From positions 1-64,000 of the forward strand of contig CAIRMR010000193.1 of assembly GCA_903879715.1 (NCBI GenBank): a stretch of DNA of 64,000 bases. Reading direction: 5' to 3'. A program made the position numbers and the translations under genes. The DNA is from an uncultured Bacteroidales bacterium (GTDB lineage: Bacteria; Bacteroidota; Bacteroidia; Bacteroidales; UBA4417). The notes beneath the pieces were generated by a model. It had not been told where the DNA came from, did not search any database, and saw only the letters and a program-made list of their open reading frames with translations. Shown here piece after piece: positions 50,157 through 60,452 of the stretch. Position 1 is the stretch's first letter, and each line of letters opens with the position of its first letter.

Positions 50157-52589
50157 ATGGCGGTTAAAACCATTAACAAACATCATCAAACTGATTCGCA
50201 AGCATTTAACAAGGAAGAAGTTTTAAATGATTACCGTATTGCCAACGAAAGCAGGCAGGCCAGTTTGCTTGGCCGTCGCGAAGTACTTTCAGGAAAAGGC
50301 AAATTCGGAATTTTTGGAGACGGGAAGGAAGTAGCTCAACTGGCTATGGCAAGGGTTTTTCGCAAAGGCGACTGGCGTTCAGGCTATTACCGCGACCAGA
50401 CTTTTATGCTTGCCTCGGAATTGATGCGAATTGAGGAAGTTTTTGCCCAGATTTACGGCGACACCAATCCCGAATACAATCCTATGAATGCCGGCCGACT
50501 TATGGGAAACCACTTTGCCACGCGAAGCCTTGATGAAAAAGGAAACTGGAAAGACCTTACGAAACAGAAAAACTCTTCAGCCGACATCTCCCCTACTGCC
50601 GGCCAGATGCCTCGTTTGCTGGGACTTGCGTTAACATCAAAATTATTCCGCGATAATCCTGACCTTGCTTATTTTTCCGGAATTTCGAAAAATGGAGATG
50701 AAGTCGCATTTGGGACTATAGGTGACGCCAGTACTTCGGAAGGCCATTTTTGGGAAGCAATAAACGCAGCCGGCGTTATGCAGGTTCCAATGGCATTATC
50801 AGTTTGGGACGATGGCTTTGGAATATCTGTTCCAAGCTCACTTCAAACTACGAAAGGAAGCATCTCCGAAGTACTTAAAGGTTTTGAAAAAACTAAGGAT
50901 AAGAACGGTTTCCTTATTTACACAGCTAAAGGTTGGGATTATGCCGCCCTGAGTAAAATGTTTGAAGAAGGCATCAATGAATGCCGTAAAAATCATATTC
51001 CCGTTTTATTTCATGTTACTGAATTAACACAACCTCTGGGCCATAGTACTTCCGGCTCTCACGAAAGATACAAATCAACAGAAAGACTTGAATGGGAAAA
51101 GGAATTTGATTGCATTAAACAGATGCGCCAATGGATTATTGCCGAGAATATCGCTTCAGATGAAGAGCTTAAAGTTATTGAAAGTGAATCGGTTGACATT
51201 GTAAAAAAGGCAAAAAAAGCCGCATGGAGCCATTACCAGAAACCACTTCTTCAGCTTCGTGATGAATTCCTGGCAATTGCGGATGTAACCACCTGCAACT
51301 GTGCTAAAACGGCTAATATCAATTCCATTAAGGAAGATTTGCGCCATGTTGCCGAGCCTATCCGTAAAGATATCATGTCGGCAGCAAAAAAAATACTTAG
51401 ATTAATTTGCGATTCATGTAGTAATCCTTCCAACTCACTGAAAACCAATGTTTCCAATTGGCTGGAGAAAGAGCTTAAGGTAAGCCACGAAAAATTCAAT
51501 ACATTTTTATACAGTGAGTACGAAGAATCAGCCAGGAAAGTGAAACCGGTTGCTCCGGCTTATGAAAATGATGCTTTGCTGGTACCCGGGCGAGAAATTC
51601 TGCGTGACAATTGGGATTATCAGTTTGCATCGAATGAAAAAATTGTACTTTTTGGAGAAGATGTAGGCAAGATTGGCGGCGTAAATCAGACGTACGAAGG
51701 CTTGCAGGCAAAATATGGCAAATCACGGATATTTGATACCGGCATTCGTGAAACAACAATTATTGGCCAGGGTATCGGAATGGCAGTGAGAGGATTACGA
51801 CCAGTAGCAGAAATCCAGTACTTTGACTATTTACTTTACGGTCTGCAGGTGATGAGTGATGATCTTGCAACGTTGCAATACCGCACCCGGGGAGGGCAAA
51901 AAGCTCCGATGATTATTACAACACGTGGTCACCGTCTCGAAGGCATCTGGCATTCCGGCTCGCCACTGAGTATGGTAATAAACAGCATAAGGGGAATTTA
52001 TGTACTAGTTCCCCGCGATATGACGCGCGCTGCAGGTTTTTATAATACCATGCTTCAATCTGATGAACCGGCTCTGATCATTGAACCATTGAACGGTTAC
52101 CGTTTACGTGAGAAAAGACCTTCGAATATAGGCGAATTCCGCATCCCCGTTGGAGTGCCCGAAATTATGGACCAGGGAACTGACGTTACGCTGGTTACCT
52201 ATGGTTCGTGTGTTCGTGTTGCGCAGGATGCTGTCAGTCAGCTCCGCGACTTTAAAATATCAGTGGAACTTATTGATGTTCAATCATTAGAACCATTTGA
52301 TATCAATTCAATGATAGCCGAATCGCTTAAAAAGACCAATAAGATCGTGTTTTTTGATGAGGATGTTCCGGGAGGAGCTACCGCCTACATGATGCAAAAA
52401 GTATTGGAAGAACAAAAAGGATTCCAGTATCTTGATTCTGAACCTCGCACGGTTACCGCCCAGGCACACAGGGCTGCCTACGGAACTGATGGCGATTATT
52501 TTTCGAATCCGAATGCCGAAGATGTTTTCGATTGTATTTACAATATGATGCACGATTATAATCCAGTAAAGTATCCGAAGATCTTTTAA
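50157..52589 (+). CDS. 2-oxoacid dehydrogenase E1, fused alpha-beta (branched-chain type)
   Basis: It decarboxylates 2-oxoacids with thiamine diphosphate and transfers the acyl group to the lipoyl domain of E2. The 810 residues carry both halves. The alpha half (about 20-375) has GTIGDASTSEGHFWEAINAA as TPP site and GHSTSGSHERYKS as the phosphorylation-loop-like segment. The beta half (about 475-805) has VLFGEDVGKIGGVNQTYEGL, RGLRPVAEIQYFDYLLYGLQ and the ending HRAAYGTDGDYFSNPNAEDV. Such alpha-beta fusions are common in Bacteroidota and are usually placed with branched-chain oxoacid dehydrogenases. The E2 gene, 10 kb downstream at 62665, has a stop codon, so the complex may lack its normal partner unless another copy exists. 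Confidence 0.9.
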   Translation: MAVKTINKHHQTDSQAFNKEEVLNDYRIANESRQASLLGRREVLSGKGKFGIFGDGKEVAQLAMARVFRKGDWRSGYYRDQTFMLASELMRIEEVFAQIYGDTNPEYNPMNAGRLMGNHFATRSLDEKGNWKDLTKQKNSSADISPTAGQMPRLLGLALTSKLFRDNPDLAYFSGISKNGDEVAFGTIGDASTSEGHFWEAINAAGVMQVPMALSVWDDGFGISVPSSLQTTKGSISEVLKGFEKTKDKNGFLIYTAKGWDYAALSKMFEEGINECRKNHIPVLFHVTELTQPLGHSTSGSHERYKSTERLEWEKEFDCIKQMRQWIIAENIASDEELKVIESESVDIVKKAKKAAWSHYQKPLLQLRDEFLAIADVTTCNCAKTANINSIKEDLRHVAEPIRKDIMSAAKKILRLICDSCSNPSNSLKTNVSNWLEKELKVSHEKFNTFLYSEYEESARKVKPVAPAYENDALLVPGREILRDNWDYQFASNEKIVLFGEDVGKIGGVNQTYEGLQAKYGKSRIFDTGIRETTIIGQGIGMAVRGLRPVAEIQYFDYLLYGLQVMSDDLATLQYRTRGGQKAPMIITTRGHRLEGIWHSGSPLSMVINSIRGIYVLVPRDMTRAAGFYNTMLQSDEPALIIEPLNGYRLREKRPSNIGEFRIPVGVPEIMDQGTDVTLVTYGSCVRVAQDAVSQLRDFKISVELIDVQSLEPFDINSMIAESLKKTNKIVFFDEDVPGGATAYMMQKVLEEQKGFQYLDSEPRTVTAQAHRAAYGTDGDYFSNPNAEDVFDCIYNMMHDYNPVKYPKIF

Positions 52590-52620
52590 CACTTTGAATA
52601 ACAATTATATAACAATATTC

Positions 52621-53025
52621 ATGAAAAGTTTTCCTGCAGGTATCCTTCTTACCATTTTCCTGTTTTCTATTTCCTTCAGTACTCTAAAAGCCCAATCTGA
52701 TGTTGAGGAAGAATTCCACATGAAGCAGTACTTTATGGTATTTCTCACAGCAGGTCCAAACCGGACACAGGACAGCGCTACTGCCGCCAAAATCCAGGAA
52801 GGCCATTTAGGCAATATTACCCGCTTGTTCAACGAAAAAAAGATGATACTCGCAGGTCCTTTTATGGATAAAGGTATCTACAGGGGCATATTTATTTTTG
52901 ATGTTGCTACAGAGGATGAAGTAAAACAACTCCTGCAAACCGATCCTGCTATTAAATCAGGAAGGCTTGGCTATGAGATACATCCCTGGTATGGTCCCGA
53001 GAATATTGTGATTGGAAAGAAATAG
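52621..53025 (+). CDS. Exported YciI-like (YCII-related) protein
   Basis: The ATG at 52621 is preferred to a TTG at 52594. The 134 residues have a signal peptide (to about 25, LKAQS). A YCII-type ferredoxin-like fold follows, with KQYFMVFLTAGPNRTQDS, HLGNITRLFNEKKMILAGPF, GIFIFDVATEDEVKQLLQTD and EIHPWYG. YciI proteins are small alpha-beta dimers of unclear enzymatic role; the His and Asp in this fold have been proposed as catalytic. An exported member is less common. It follows the E1 gene after 31 bases and may share its transcript. Confidence 0.82.
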   Translation: MKSFPAGILLTIFLFSISFSTLKAQSDVEEEFHMKQYFMVFLTAGPNRTQDSATAAKIQEGHLGNITRLFNEKKMILAGPFMDKGIYRGIFIFDVATEDEVKQLLQTDPAIKSGRLGYEIHPWYGPENIVIGKK

Positions 53026-53102
53026 CCGATATTTGCATGTGATGATAATCCTGGAAACTATTTCAGTGATCAGTATTCCAGTGAACTAAAAAACAAGCTT
53101 TC

Positions 53103-54419
53103 ATGATTAAAGCCGGTACGAACAGATTTTTCCTTTTATCCCTTGTCTTTCTACACCTATGTTTTTTTATTTGGCAGGTCCTGCATGGAAATTATTTTCT
53201 TACAGATTCATTTGAGTACTTAAAGGCTGCCGCCAACCTGAAATCCGATTTCCTTTTGTATTGTGGTGATCTGAACAAACCAATAATTACTGAACTTTTT
53301 ACAAGACGACCGCCTTTATATCCTCTCTTTCTGGCTGCCTGCCAGATGATTTCGAACAGTTTGATACTGGTCATTTTTCTTCAGAATATAATGTCCATTG
53401 CCGGAATTTACCTGGTCAGGCAAATAATATTGAAATATGGATACCTGGTTAAATATGATATACTATTTATTGGTCTGCTTTTTGTAACACCATCGCAATT
53501 TATATACGCAAACATGATAATGAGCGATACGCTCTTTCAGTTTCTTATCATACTGATGGCCTGGTTTTTTACTAAATATATGAACGAAAGACGTTCTTTA
53601 TTCGGCTTAATCTATTCGTTATTACTTGGTTTGAGCTTACTAACAAAACCGGTAATCGTTTATTTCATTTTCGCGAATGTACTTTTCTTTATCTGGATAA
53701 GTTTTAAAAGAGCATCGTTTAAACCTCTGTTGATAAGCCTGATTCCTTTACTGATACTTTTTACATACCAATACCGGAATTACAGGCAAACCGGTGTATT
53801 TGAGGTGTCGAGCATAGTGACTGCAAATGTGCTGGATTTCAACATTTACTATTATTTAGCTAAAACAGAAGGTTTACAAACAGCTGATAGTACCGTAGGA
53901 GCAATCGATAGTATATCGGCTTTACAGGGATCCTATAAAAATAAAGTCGCGTATAAAAAGCAATACGCTGTTCCAATTGTGATGAAACATCCTGTAAGTT
54001 ATTTCCTCTTTCACACGAAAGGGATGGCTGGATTTTTTCTTGATCCGGGCCGGTTCGACCTGGTTAATTTTTTCAATCTAAAAGCTGAGAAAATCAATGG
54101 CTTGCTTTCTCAGATAAACCAAATTGGCGTAAAAGGCGCGCTCGCATTTTTATTTAAACACTCCTTTGTTTTGCTGATTTCCCTTGCAGTTATTTTCCTG
54201 GCGAATATCCTCAAATTAATTTGTTTTACAGGCTTCATTTTCCGGCGCAATATCAATAAATATTTCAAATGGTTTCTGCTGTTCCTGGCTTTTTATGTAG
54301 CCTTTTTAACCGGGCCATTAGGTGTAGCAAGGTATATGATGCCTTTAGCGCCTTTGTATATTGGTTGTTGCCTCTTATTTCTTTCTTTAACCTTAAATAA
54401 GAAGACTGTAAATGGCTGA
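53103..54419 (+). CDS. GT-C-fold membrane glycosyltransferase (family 39-like)
   Basis: The 438 residues have about ten membrane helices. The first loop contains DSFEYLKAA, corresponding to the acidic catalytic motif (D/E in the first periplasmic loop) of GT-C enzymes. RRPPLYPLFLAAC in helix 2 and SDTLFQFLIILMAWFF after helix 4 are also typical of ArnT/PMT-like proteins. It should transfer a sugar from a polyprenyl-phosphate donor on the periplasmic side. The acceptor is unknown. It begins the glycan cluster of the window. Confidence 0.78.
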   Translation: MIKAGTNRFFLLSLVFLHLCFFIWQVLHGNYFLTDSFEYLKAAANLKSDFLLYCGDLNKPIITELFTRRPPLYPLFLAACQMISNSLILVIFLQNIMSIAGIYLVRQIILKYGYLVKYDILFIGLLFVTPSQFIYANMIMSDTLFQFLIILMAWFFTKYMNERRSLFGLIYSLLLGLSLLTKPVIVYFIFANVLFFIWISFKRASFKPLLISLIPLLILFTYQYRNYRQTGVFEVSSIVTANVLDFNIYYYLAKTEGLQTADSTVGAIDSISALQGSYKNKVAYKKQYAVPIVMKHPVSYFLFHTKGMAGFFLDPGRFDLVNFFNLKAEKINGLLSQINQIGVKGALAFLFKHSFVLLISLAVIFLANILKLICFTGFIFRRNINKYFKWFLLFLAFYVAFLTGPLGVARYMMPLAPLYIGCCLLFLSLTLNKKTVNG

Positions 54420-54497
54420 GAATAATTTTCAGTTCAGAAATTGTCGCTTCCTGTAATTGTTGACAAACTGTTTTCTTTTCATATCTGAGGATTAATA

Positions 54498-56087
54498 TTA
54501 TTTCTGTTCGTGATATTCCTCTTCCGTATTAATATTCCAGATATTATCTTTTGATTTCTCTCCTGAAATTATATTGTTTACAGCTGTTATTGCGGTAAGC
54601 ATCGAATGATCCTGGTTGTTGTATTTGTGCATCCCGTTTCTTCCGATTAAAAACAGGTTCTCGATTTTATCCGTAAAAGCCCTGATAACATCAAACTTTG
54701 AATATGTTCCGAAATAGGCAGGATACGTTTTGGGCATGCGAATCATTGTACTGTCGAGCACTTCCTTTTTATCAATAATATCAATACTATGTAATTCGTC
54801 AATTGCGAATTGAATAAACTCGTCGTCCTTCTTTTCCCATAATTCATCGCCTTCGTTGCAAAAATATTCCAGGCCAATCCAAGCCTTTGAGATATCAGCT
54901 ATCATATAAGGCGACCAGTTATTAAATATCTGTAACCTGCCCACTTTTACATCCCTTTCCTGTATGTAGATCCAGCTATCCGGAACTAATCCGTGCAGTG
55001 TGGGGATTTTTGTTTCATTCTTGATTTTCAGCTTATTCAAAAGTAAACCAACAGTTATAAAATCACGGTATTGCAAACCGTCACTTACAGCTTTTAGTGC
55101 CGGAGGAACTTTACTCCCCATTGCGGTAATGAGGTCAATTACAGGCATTGTGGAAAAGAAATAATCACCTTTCAGTACTGATGTTTGTTGTGTTGCCTGA
55201 TCAAAATAACTCAGTACGTTTACCTGATTCTCCGAAATAGCTATAGAAACAACTTTTGAGTTTTTAATAATTATACCACCTTTTTCTTCAATAATACTGG
55301 CAACAGTTTCCCACATCTGACCAGGCCCGAATTTTGGGTACATAAATTGTTCGATCAGGCTTGTATCAGTATCCTTTTGCTCAATTGATTTCCTGTTCCT
55401 GAAAATTGATTTCATTGCATGGAGCAATGCCCTTGAAACCGATAATTCTTTAATCCGTTGCGCGCCCCAGTCGGCTGATATTTCGGTACATGGAACACCC
55501 CAAACCTTTTCAGTATAATCTTTAAAAAATGTTTTATACAGTTCTTTGCCAAACCTGCTGATAAAAAAATCCTCGAGTGAGTGTATGTTTTTAACAGGAA
55601 AAATCTGGATCCAGATATACGTCCAGCCGATTTTTATAATTCTGACAATCCCAAGGTTCGAAAGCGTCTTACCATTAAGTGTAATCGGATAATCAAAGAA
55701 TTTCCTGAGGAAGAAAATCCGGGATAACCTGTTTTTGATAAGCATTACCCGGTCAGTCTTTTCCGGATCAGGACCATTGGGTGAAAGTTTAACCTGGGTT
55801 CTTTTTTTCTGGTAATGAATTTCTTTCAGAAGATCATCTTTGGAATCAGATCCCTGTATTGGCAGTATATTAAGCCACCATTTCATTACGATGTCGGATT
55901 TCGAAAAAAACCGGTGCCCGCCTATATCCATGCGATTCCCGTTATGAACTACTGTTTTGGAAATACCACCTATGTCATTGGATTGTTCAATGATTATTGG
56001 TTTTATATCTGTTCGGGTAACAAGTTCGTAAGCAGCAGTTAATCCCGCGGGGCCGGCTCCAATGATAATGGCAGTTTTTTGACTCAT
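54498..56087 (-). CDS. FAD-dependent oxidoreductase, UDP-galactopyranose-mutase/protoporphyrinogen-oxidase-like
   Basis: The 529 residues begin with the dinucleotide motif [15 protein letters not shown] and [20 protein letters not shown], and have the second FAD block near the C-terminus ([19 protein letters not shown]). The middle ([30 protein letters not shown]) is typical of this Bacteroidota NAD(P)/FAD protein family related to UDP-galactopyranose mutase. The substrate is unknown, and a modified nucleotide sugar or a lipid-linked sugar is likely from the neighbours. Its ATG overlaps the stop of the upstream methyltransferase by 4 bases (ATGA on the minus strand), so the two are translationally coupled. 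Confidence 0.85.
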   Translation of the reverse strand: MSQKTAIIIGAGPAGLTAAYELVTRTDIKPIIIEQSNDIGGISKTVVHNGNRMDIGGHRFFSKSDIVMKWWLNILPIQGSDSKDDLLKEIHYQKKRTQVKLSPNGPDPEKTDRVMLIKNRLSRIFFLRKFFDYPITLNGKTLSNLGIVRIIKIGWTYIWIQIFPVKNIHSLEDFFISRFGKELYKTFFKDYTEKVWGVPCTEISADWGAQRIKELSVSRALLHAMKSIFRNRKSIEQKDTDTSLIEQFMYPKFGPGQMWETVASIIEEKGGIIIKNSKVVSIAISENQVNVLSYFDQATQQTSVLKGDYFFSTMPVIDLITAMGSKVPPALKAVSDGLQYRDFITVGLLLNKLKIKNETKIPTLHGLVPDSWIYIQERDVKVGRLQIFNNWSPYMIADISKAWIGLEYFCNEGDELWEKKDDEFIQFAIDELHSIDIIDKKEVLDSTMIRMPKTYPAYFGTYSKFDVIRAFTDKIENLFLIGRNGMHKYNNQDHSMLTAITAVNNIISGEKSKDNIWNINTEEEYHEQK

Positions 56088-56587
56088 TTATTTTCCTTTA
56101 TAAAAATTCCCCATTGGGATAAGAACGCAATAATTTTAACTTTTTTATTTTTAAAGCTTGTAATGTTTTTTAAATAAACCAGGTTATTGTGAGGACTTGT
56201 TCGCTTTTGATTAAGTCCAAGAAATTCCAGCATAATTAAAAACCAGTCCATATGAGGAACAGGAGTTGTTACTAATAACATTCCTCCTCGTCGTAATAAT
56301 TCCCGACATTCTTTAAAACAATCAACATGTTCAACAACTTCAAATGCAATAATAATATCAAATGATTCTTCTTTTAGTCCCAGGGCCTTCCAATTTTGGA
56401 TATCACCAACAATATCAGCCGGCGAAATTATATCAATCCCGGTATAATGAGTCCAGCCATTCTTTTTCAGATAATCACCAACCCAACCCGATCCACTGCC
56501 AATTTCCAATATAGATTTGTCTTTAGGGATTTTTTCAAGAAAATATTGTATTTTCTTTTTCTGAGCAAATTCACTTATTAAAGGCAT
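56084..56587 (-). CDS. Class I SAM-dependent methyltransferase
   Basis: The 167-residue protein has motif [20 protein letters not shown], motif II TGIDII, and [18 protein letters not shown] followed by [12 protein letters not shown], all in the right order. It lacks extra domains. Partner and substrate are unknown; a sugar or lipid carrier is probable given the coupled oxidoreductase (4-base overlap) and the glycosyltransferases nearby. It is the first gene of the two-gene minus-strand unit. Confidence 0.88.
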   Translation of the reverse strand: MPLISEFAQKKKIQYFLEKIPKDKSILEIGSGSGWVGDYLKKNGWTHYTGIDIISPADIVGDIQNWKALGLKEESFDIIIAFEVVEHVDCFKECRELLRRGGMLLVTTPVPHMDWFLIMLEFLGLNQKRTSPHNNLVYLKNITSFKNKKVKIIAFLSQWGIFIKENK

Positions 56588-57311
56588 AGGTATAAATTCT
56601 TACGTAGAATTGATTAAAGAGCAAAAAAAATCCAAAATTCAGGAAACACTGTACAATTATTTCAGCATAAAAGCTTTGAATCTCTATTCTATTACTAAAC
56701 CCAATTCAGGATTTCGGTTAAAAAGATTCAATCCACATGTATTATTTATGGCAAAATAATACAGCGTCAGCAAAAATACAGAAATAAAATTTGCCGGACA
56801 TCCGATAATTTAATAAGAAATAAAATAGGCTGTAGATATAATCAAAGGGATTCAATTAACAAACAAATTTCAAATTGAGCGATCGAAGACTTCTGTTTAA
56901 AAATACAGCATCTAAAAGAGTTCCAAATCCCGGCAACTTTTTATCAAAAGTTGTCTGTTTAATATTGACTCTGAATCATAGTTATATTTTCAAGAAATGT
57001 GACCTTTTGATGACTTTTACAGCGTCTGATTTTATTTAATTTTAAAACTCTATTATCGACAACACTTCATTTACTCCTTGTTGGCTGAAGTAAAGCCTGT
57101 ACTTACACCTATATATACTTATTCACTGTATGGGCAAACTCATTTTTATTAATTTTGCCATACCAGGTCAAACAAGTGTAGAATATTCAAAGGTAATTGC
57201 TCTGCTTTCGAGCTTTATCTGATGTGCATCGTAAATGACCGGTATTTGTGATTCAATACTAAATTATTCCTGTACAGAAAGATCAAATTACATATAATTT
57301 AAAGTCAATTA
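56588..57311. other. 724-base AT-rich intergenic region, nothing recognised
   Basis: This is the longest gap in the window. It lies between the minus-strand methyltransferase and the plus-strand glycosyltransferase, so it must hold two divergent promoters, but I see no perfect TAnnTTTG box on either strand. I found no open frame of note, no strong hairpin and no tRNA-like fold. Confidence 0.55.
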
Positions 57312-59375
57312 ATGAAAAAATATCAGGCTTCATTTCTGTTTATAGTTTTACTCATAGGTGTTTCATTTTATTATGGTTATCAGGATATTACATTTAAAAG
57401 GCCACAATCGGTTCATGCCTGGAGACAATCGGATTGCGCTTCAATTGCTTTGAATTATTATCAGGAAAAGATAAATTTTTTCAGACCTGAAACCCACAAT
57501 CTTACATCGGATTCAGGAACAAGCGGAAAATGTGTTACCAGTGAAATTCCAATTTTATATTATTCGGTTGCGGCTTTATATTCTGTTTTCGGATATCATG
57601 AGTATATCTACCGGATATTTAACACACTCTTGTTTTTCCTTGGACTGTTTTTCCTGTTCCGACTTTTGCACTACCTGCTGCAAGATGTATTTTGGGCAAT
57701 TTCATTAACTCTCCTGTTTTTCACTTCTCCTGTATTGGTATTTTATGGGAACAATTTTCTATCGAATTCATCATCATTAGCTTTCTCAATTATTGGCTGG
57801 TATTATTTTATATGTTTCATTTACGAAGGAAAGGTTAAATGGTTTTATGTTTCGATGGCGGTTTTTCTGCTCGCCGCTGCTTTTAAGGTAACGGCGCTTT
57901 TTAGTCTTTTTGCAATAGCAGGCATTTTTATATTTGAAAAGCTTGGCGTCAATCATTTTAAAGGAGACAAGAAGCTATTCGAAAAGCCGTTACGGATGAT
58001 TATACCTATTATTTCGATATTTATAGTTATAGGCATGTGGTTAGTTTATGCAAGTTATTATAATCAGCAACACGACTGTTATTATTTTTCGACAACCATA
58101 TTCCCCATATGGAAATTAGACAAGACCGCTATTTATGGAGTAATTGAAAATACCAGAAAAATCTGGTTGGATCAGTATTTTCACAAGTCAGTGTTTGTGT
58201 TCCTGGCATTTTGTTTTCTGTTCATTTTGTTTTCATTCAGGAAAAGCAATAAAGTTCTCTTTTACGCTGTACTATTCATCTTTGCCGAAGCGCTTGTATA
58301 TATTATTCTTCAATTCTGGACATTTGCCGATCACGACTACTATACAATTGATATTTATATTTTAGTGGCGCTTGTTATTTTAGTTGTGTTCGATATTTTA
58401 AAAAGATATTACCCGAAGATTTTCAAATCAATACTATTAAAATCCCTGTTTTCTCTTTTTCTCCTTTTCAATATTTATTACGCAAGCCAAAAAATCAATG
58501 AGCGTTATACAGGTTGGATAAACGATTATCCTAAAAACAGGGATATTTATAGTATCACTCCTTACTTGAGGCAAATTGGAATTCTGCCAACGGATACTGT
58601 GATTTCGATACCTGATTATAGTAATGTATCACTGTACCTGATGAACCAAAAAGGATGGACAGAATATACAGATACCAGGTTAAACATGGAGGAACAAATT
58701 ACTTATAACCGGGATAGCGCCGAAATCCAACATTCAGTTGATAAAGGCGCAAAATATCTGATAATAAACGGGATAGAGGAATTATACAGCAAACCTTATT
58801 TACAGAGTTTTTGCTCGAACCTGGCTGGGAGATATAACAATGTGCTGATTTTCAACTTGAAAAACAATGAGAGAAACTTCAATATAACCAAACGGACCAT
58901 TAGCAAAGTTTATACTTGTAATGCTGAATCACGAAGCAAGGATCATCATTATTTTGCCAGTGATATTGATAGTTCTTTAGTATTCAGGAACGGTGAAACA
59001 CAAAGCGTTGAGTTTGCGCATACCGGAAAACATTCCTCCAGGCTCGATGAGCATTCACCTTATGGAATGACAATTAGTTTTAATGACTTAAAGGTTGGCG
59101 AAAGTTTTATAATTAGTGTCTGGCGGAAGATTACTACCAATTCAAAGGGCGGGTTGATAGCTTCCTCAAATTCACCAAACCCATATTATAACGGTGATTT
59201 CCGGATTCTTACGGCCGATAAAAATGGATGGGAAAAAATTGGTTTTGAGATTTTTATTTCATCTGAATCAGAAGGGCAAGAATTAAAAATTTATGTTTAT
59301 AATCCGGAACCTGAACCCGTCTATTTTGATGATTTTGAAATTATCAGGTACAAAAGTGTTGTTGATCTCAAATAG
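57312..59375 (+). CDS. GT-C-fold membrane glycosyltransferase with C-terminal beta-sandwich module
   Basis: The 687 residues have a membrane part of about eleven helices to about residue 395. HAWRQSDCASIALNYY in the first loop carries the acidic D residue of the GT-C family, and a soluble stretch follows to about 520. The last 150 residues form a jelly-roll-like module (SVEFAHTGKHSSRLDEHSPY to PVYFDDFEIIRYK) that resembles carbohydrate-binding domains. Fusion of a membrane transferase to such a module suggests a protein that binds the glycan it extends or its acceptor on the periplasmic face. It follows a long gap and is the first gene of a plus-strand run. Confidence 0.75.
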   Translation: MKKYQASFLFIVLLIGVSFYYGYQDITFKRPQSVHAWRQSDCASIALNYYQEKINFFRPETHNLTSDSGTSGKCVTSEIPILYYSVAALYSVFGYHEYIYRIFNTLLFFLGLFFLFRLLHYLLQDVFWAISLTLLFFTSPVLVFYGNNFLSNSSSLAFSIIGWYYFICFIYEGKVKWFYVSMAVFLLAAAFKVTALFSLFAIAGIFIFEKLGVNHFKGDKKLFEKPLRMIIPIISIFIVIGMWLVYASYYNQQHDCYYFSTTIFPIWKLDKTAIYGVIENTRKIWLDQYFHKSVFVFLAFCFLFILFSFRKSNKVLFYAVLFIFAEALVYIILQFWTFADHDYYTIDIYILVALVILVVFDILKRYYPKIFKSILLKSLFSLFLLFNIYYASQKINERYTGWINDYPKNRDIYSITPYLRQIGILPTDTVISIPDYSNVSLYLMNQKGWTEYTDTRLNMEEQITYNRDSAEIQHSVDKGAKYLIINGIEELYSKPYLQSFCSNLAGRYNNVLIFNLKNNERNFNITKRTISKVYTCNAESRSKDHHYFASDIDSSLVFRNGETQSVEFAHTGKHSSRLDEHSPYGMTISFNDLKVGESFIISVWRKITTNSKGGLIASSNSPNPYYNGDFRILTADKNGWEKIGFEIFISSESEGQELKIYVYNPEPEPVYFDDFEIIRYKSVVDLK

Positions 59376-59574
59376 CACAAAAAAAATTGCGTCAGCATGC
59401 GCATTTAAGTTTGACTGAAATGAAATTACTCCCCTTTTCTCGCTTTCTTCCTGTCCACGTGTAAATGCATTTATTAAAATTTCAGATAGGTCTTTTACCT
59501 ACAATCCCAAATTAATTCCGTTTAACTTTAAATTATTACTTTTACCAGCAGCCGCAATTGGCTTTTAGATTTTT
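59376..59574. promoter_or_regulatory. Gap with two near-consensus -7 boxes before the methyltransferase
   Basis: TAACTTTA (59523-59530) and TACTTTTA (59537-59544) each differ from TAnnTTTG at one position and lie 30-50 bases before the start. No TTG partner is clear. The remainder holds nothing recognised. Confidence 0.35.
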
Positions 59575-60405
59575 ATGAACCGTTTTCTCTCTTTCCATCT
59601 CCCAACTCCAATCCGGCTTTTTGTCAGAAATATTTTTTTATTAATCATTGACACTTTTGATCATTTAAATGGCAGAAGACCTGAAGGCATTCCTCCCAGG
59701 AGAAAGATACAAATCGGATATGAGGATTATGTAAAACAAGGCGAAAAATCCCTAAGCTACTTCAAGGAACTTGGCGGGCTGCAACCTGAGCATACTGTTC
59801 TTGATGTCGGTTGTGGTTTTGGTCAGATGGCTGTGCCTCTTTTTCGTTTTCTGAACGAGGAAGGATCTTACGACGGAATTGATACAGACAAAACAAAGAT
59901 AGACTGGTGCACTAAAAACATTTCGGCTCAACATCCAAACTTCCGTTTTCATAATACGGGTCCTGATGCCAAACAGGTTAACACTGAGGACAAAACTGAT
60001 TCCTATAAGTTCAATTTCCCATACAAGGACTCTAAATTCGATTTTGTTTTTCTTATTTCAGCATTTACCCACCTGATGCCGGCTGAGATTGAAAATCATA
60101 TTACTAAAACCGGCCGTGTTATGAAACCAGGCGCAAGCTGTCTGATGTCCTTGTATATTGTTAATTGCGAATCCGAAGATCTGATGATAAGAAAGGCTGC
60201 ACAAATGAATTTTCCTTTCAATAAAGGATTTTACAGGCTAAGCACTCTTAATCCTATTGAAAGGACTGTAGCCTATGATGAAGAATGGCTGCTCGAAAAA
60301 CTAGGCAATGCAGGTTTAAAAATGGAAAGCATACAGTATGGACAGTGGTGTGGCCGCAAACATTTTTTAGACTACCAGGACCTGCTTATTTGCAGAAAAA
60401 TTTAA
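59575..60405 (+). CDS. Class I SAM-dependent methyltransferase
   Basis: The 276 residues start with a short hydrophobic or amphipathic segment (FLSFHLPTPIRLFVRNIFLLIID). A methyltransferase domain follows with HTVLDVGCGFGQMAVPLFRF, YDGIDTDKTKIDWCTKNIS and FDFVFLISAFTHLMPAEIEN. The end is EYGQWCGR-like (GQWCGRKHFLDYQDLLIC), seen in this subgroup. The N-terminal segment could bring it to the membrane near a lipid-linked substrate. It lies between two glycosyltransferase genes of the cluster. Confidence 0.87.
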   Translation: MNRFLSFHLPTPIRLFVRNIFLLIIDTFDHLNGRRPEGIPPRRKIQIGYEDYVKQGEKSLSYFKELGGLQPEHTVLDVGCGFGQMAVPLFRFLNEEGSYDGIDTDKTKIDWCTKNISAQHPNFRFHNTGPDAKQVNTEDKTDSYKFNFPYKDSKFDFVFLISAFTHLMPAEIENHITKTGRVMKPGASCLMSLYIVNCESEDLMIRKAAQMNFPFNKGFYRLSTLNPIERTVAYDEEWLLEKLGNAGLKMESIQYGQWCGRKHFLDYQDLLICRKI

Positions 60406-60425
60406 ATGGGATAGCCAAATCCTAT

Positions 60426-60433
60426 TAACTTTG
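60426..60433 (+). promoter_or_regulatory. -7 box TAACTTTG before the GT2 fusion gene
   Basis: A perfect TAnnTTTG box stands 20 bases before the GTG start. No TTG at the usual -33 distance is visible. Confidence 0.45.
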
Positions 60434-60452
60434 AATAAAGTTTAAGATATTT

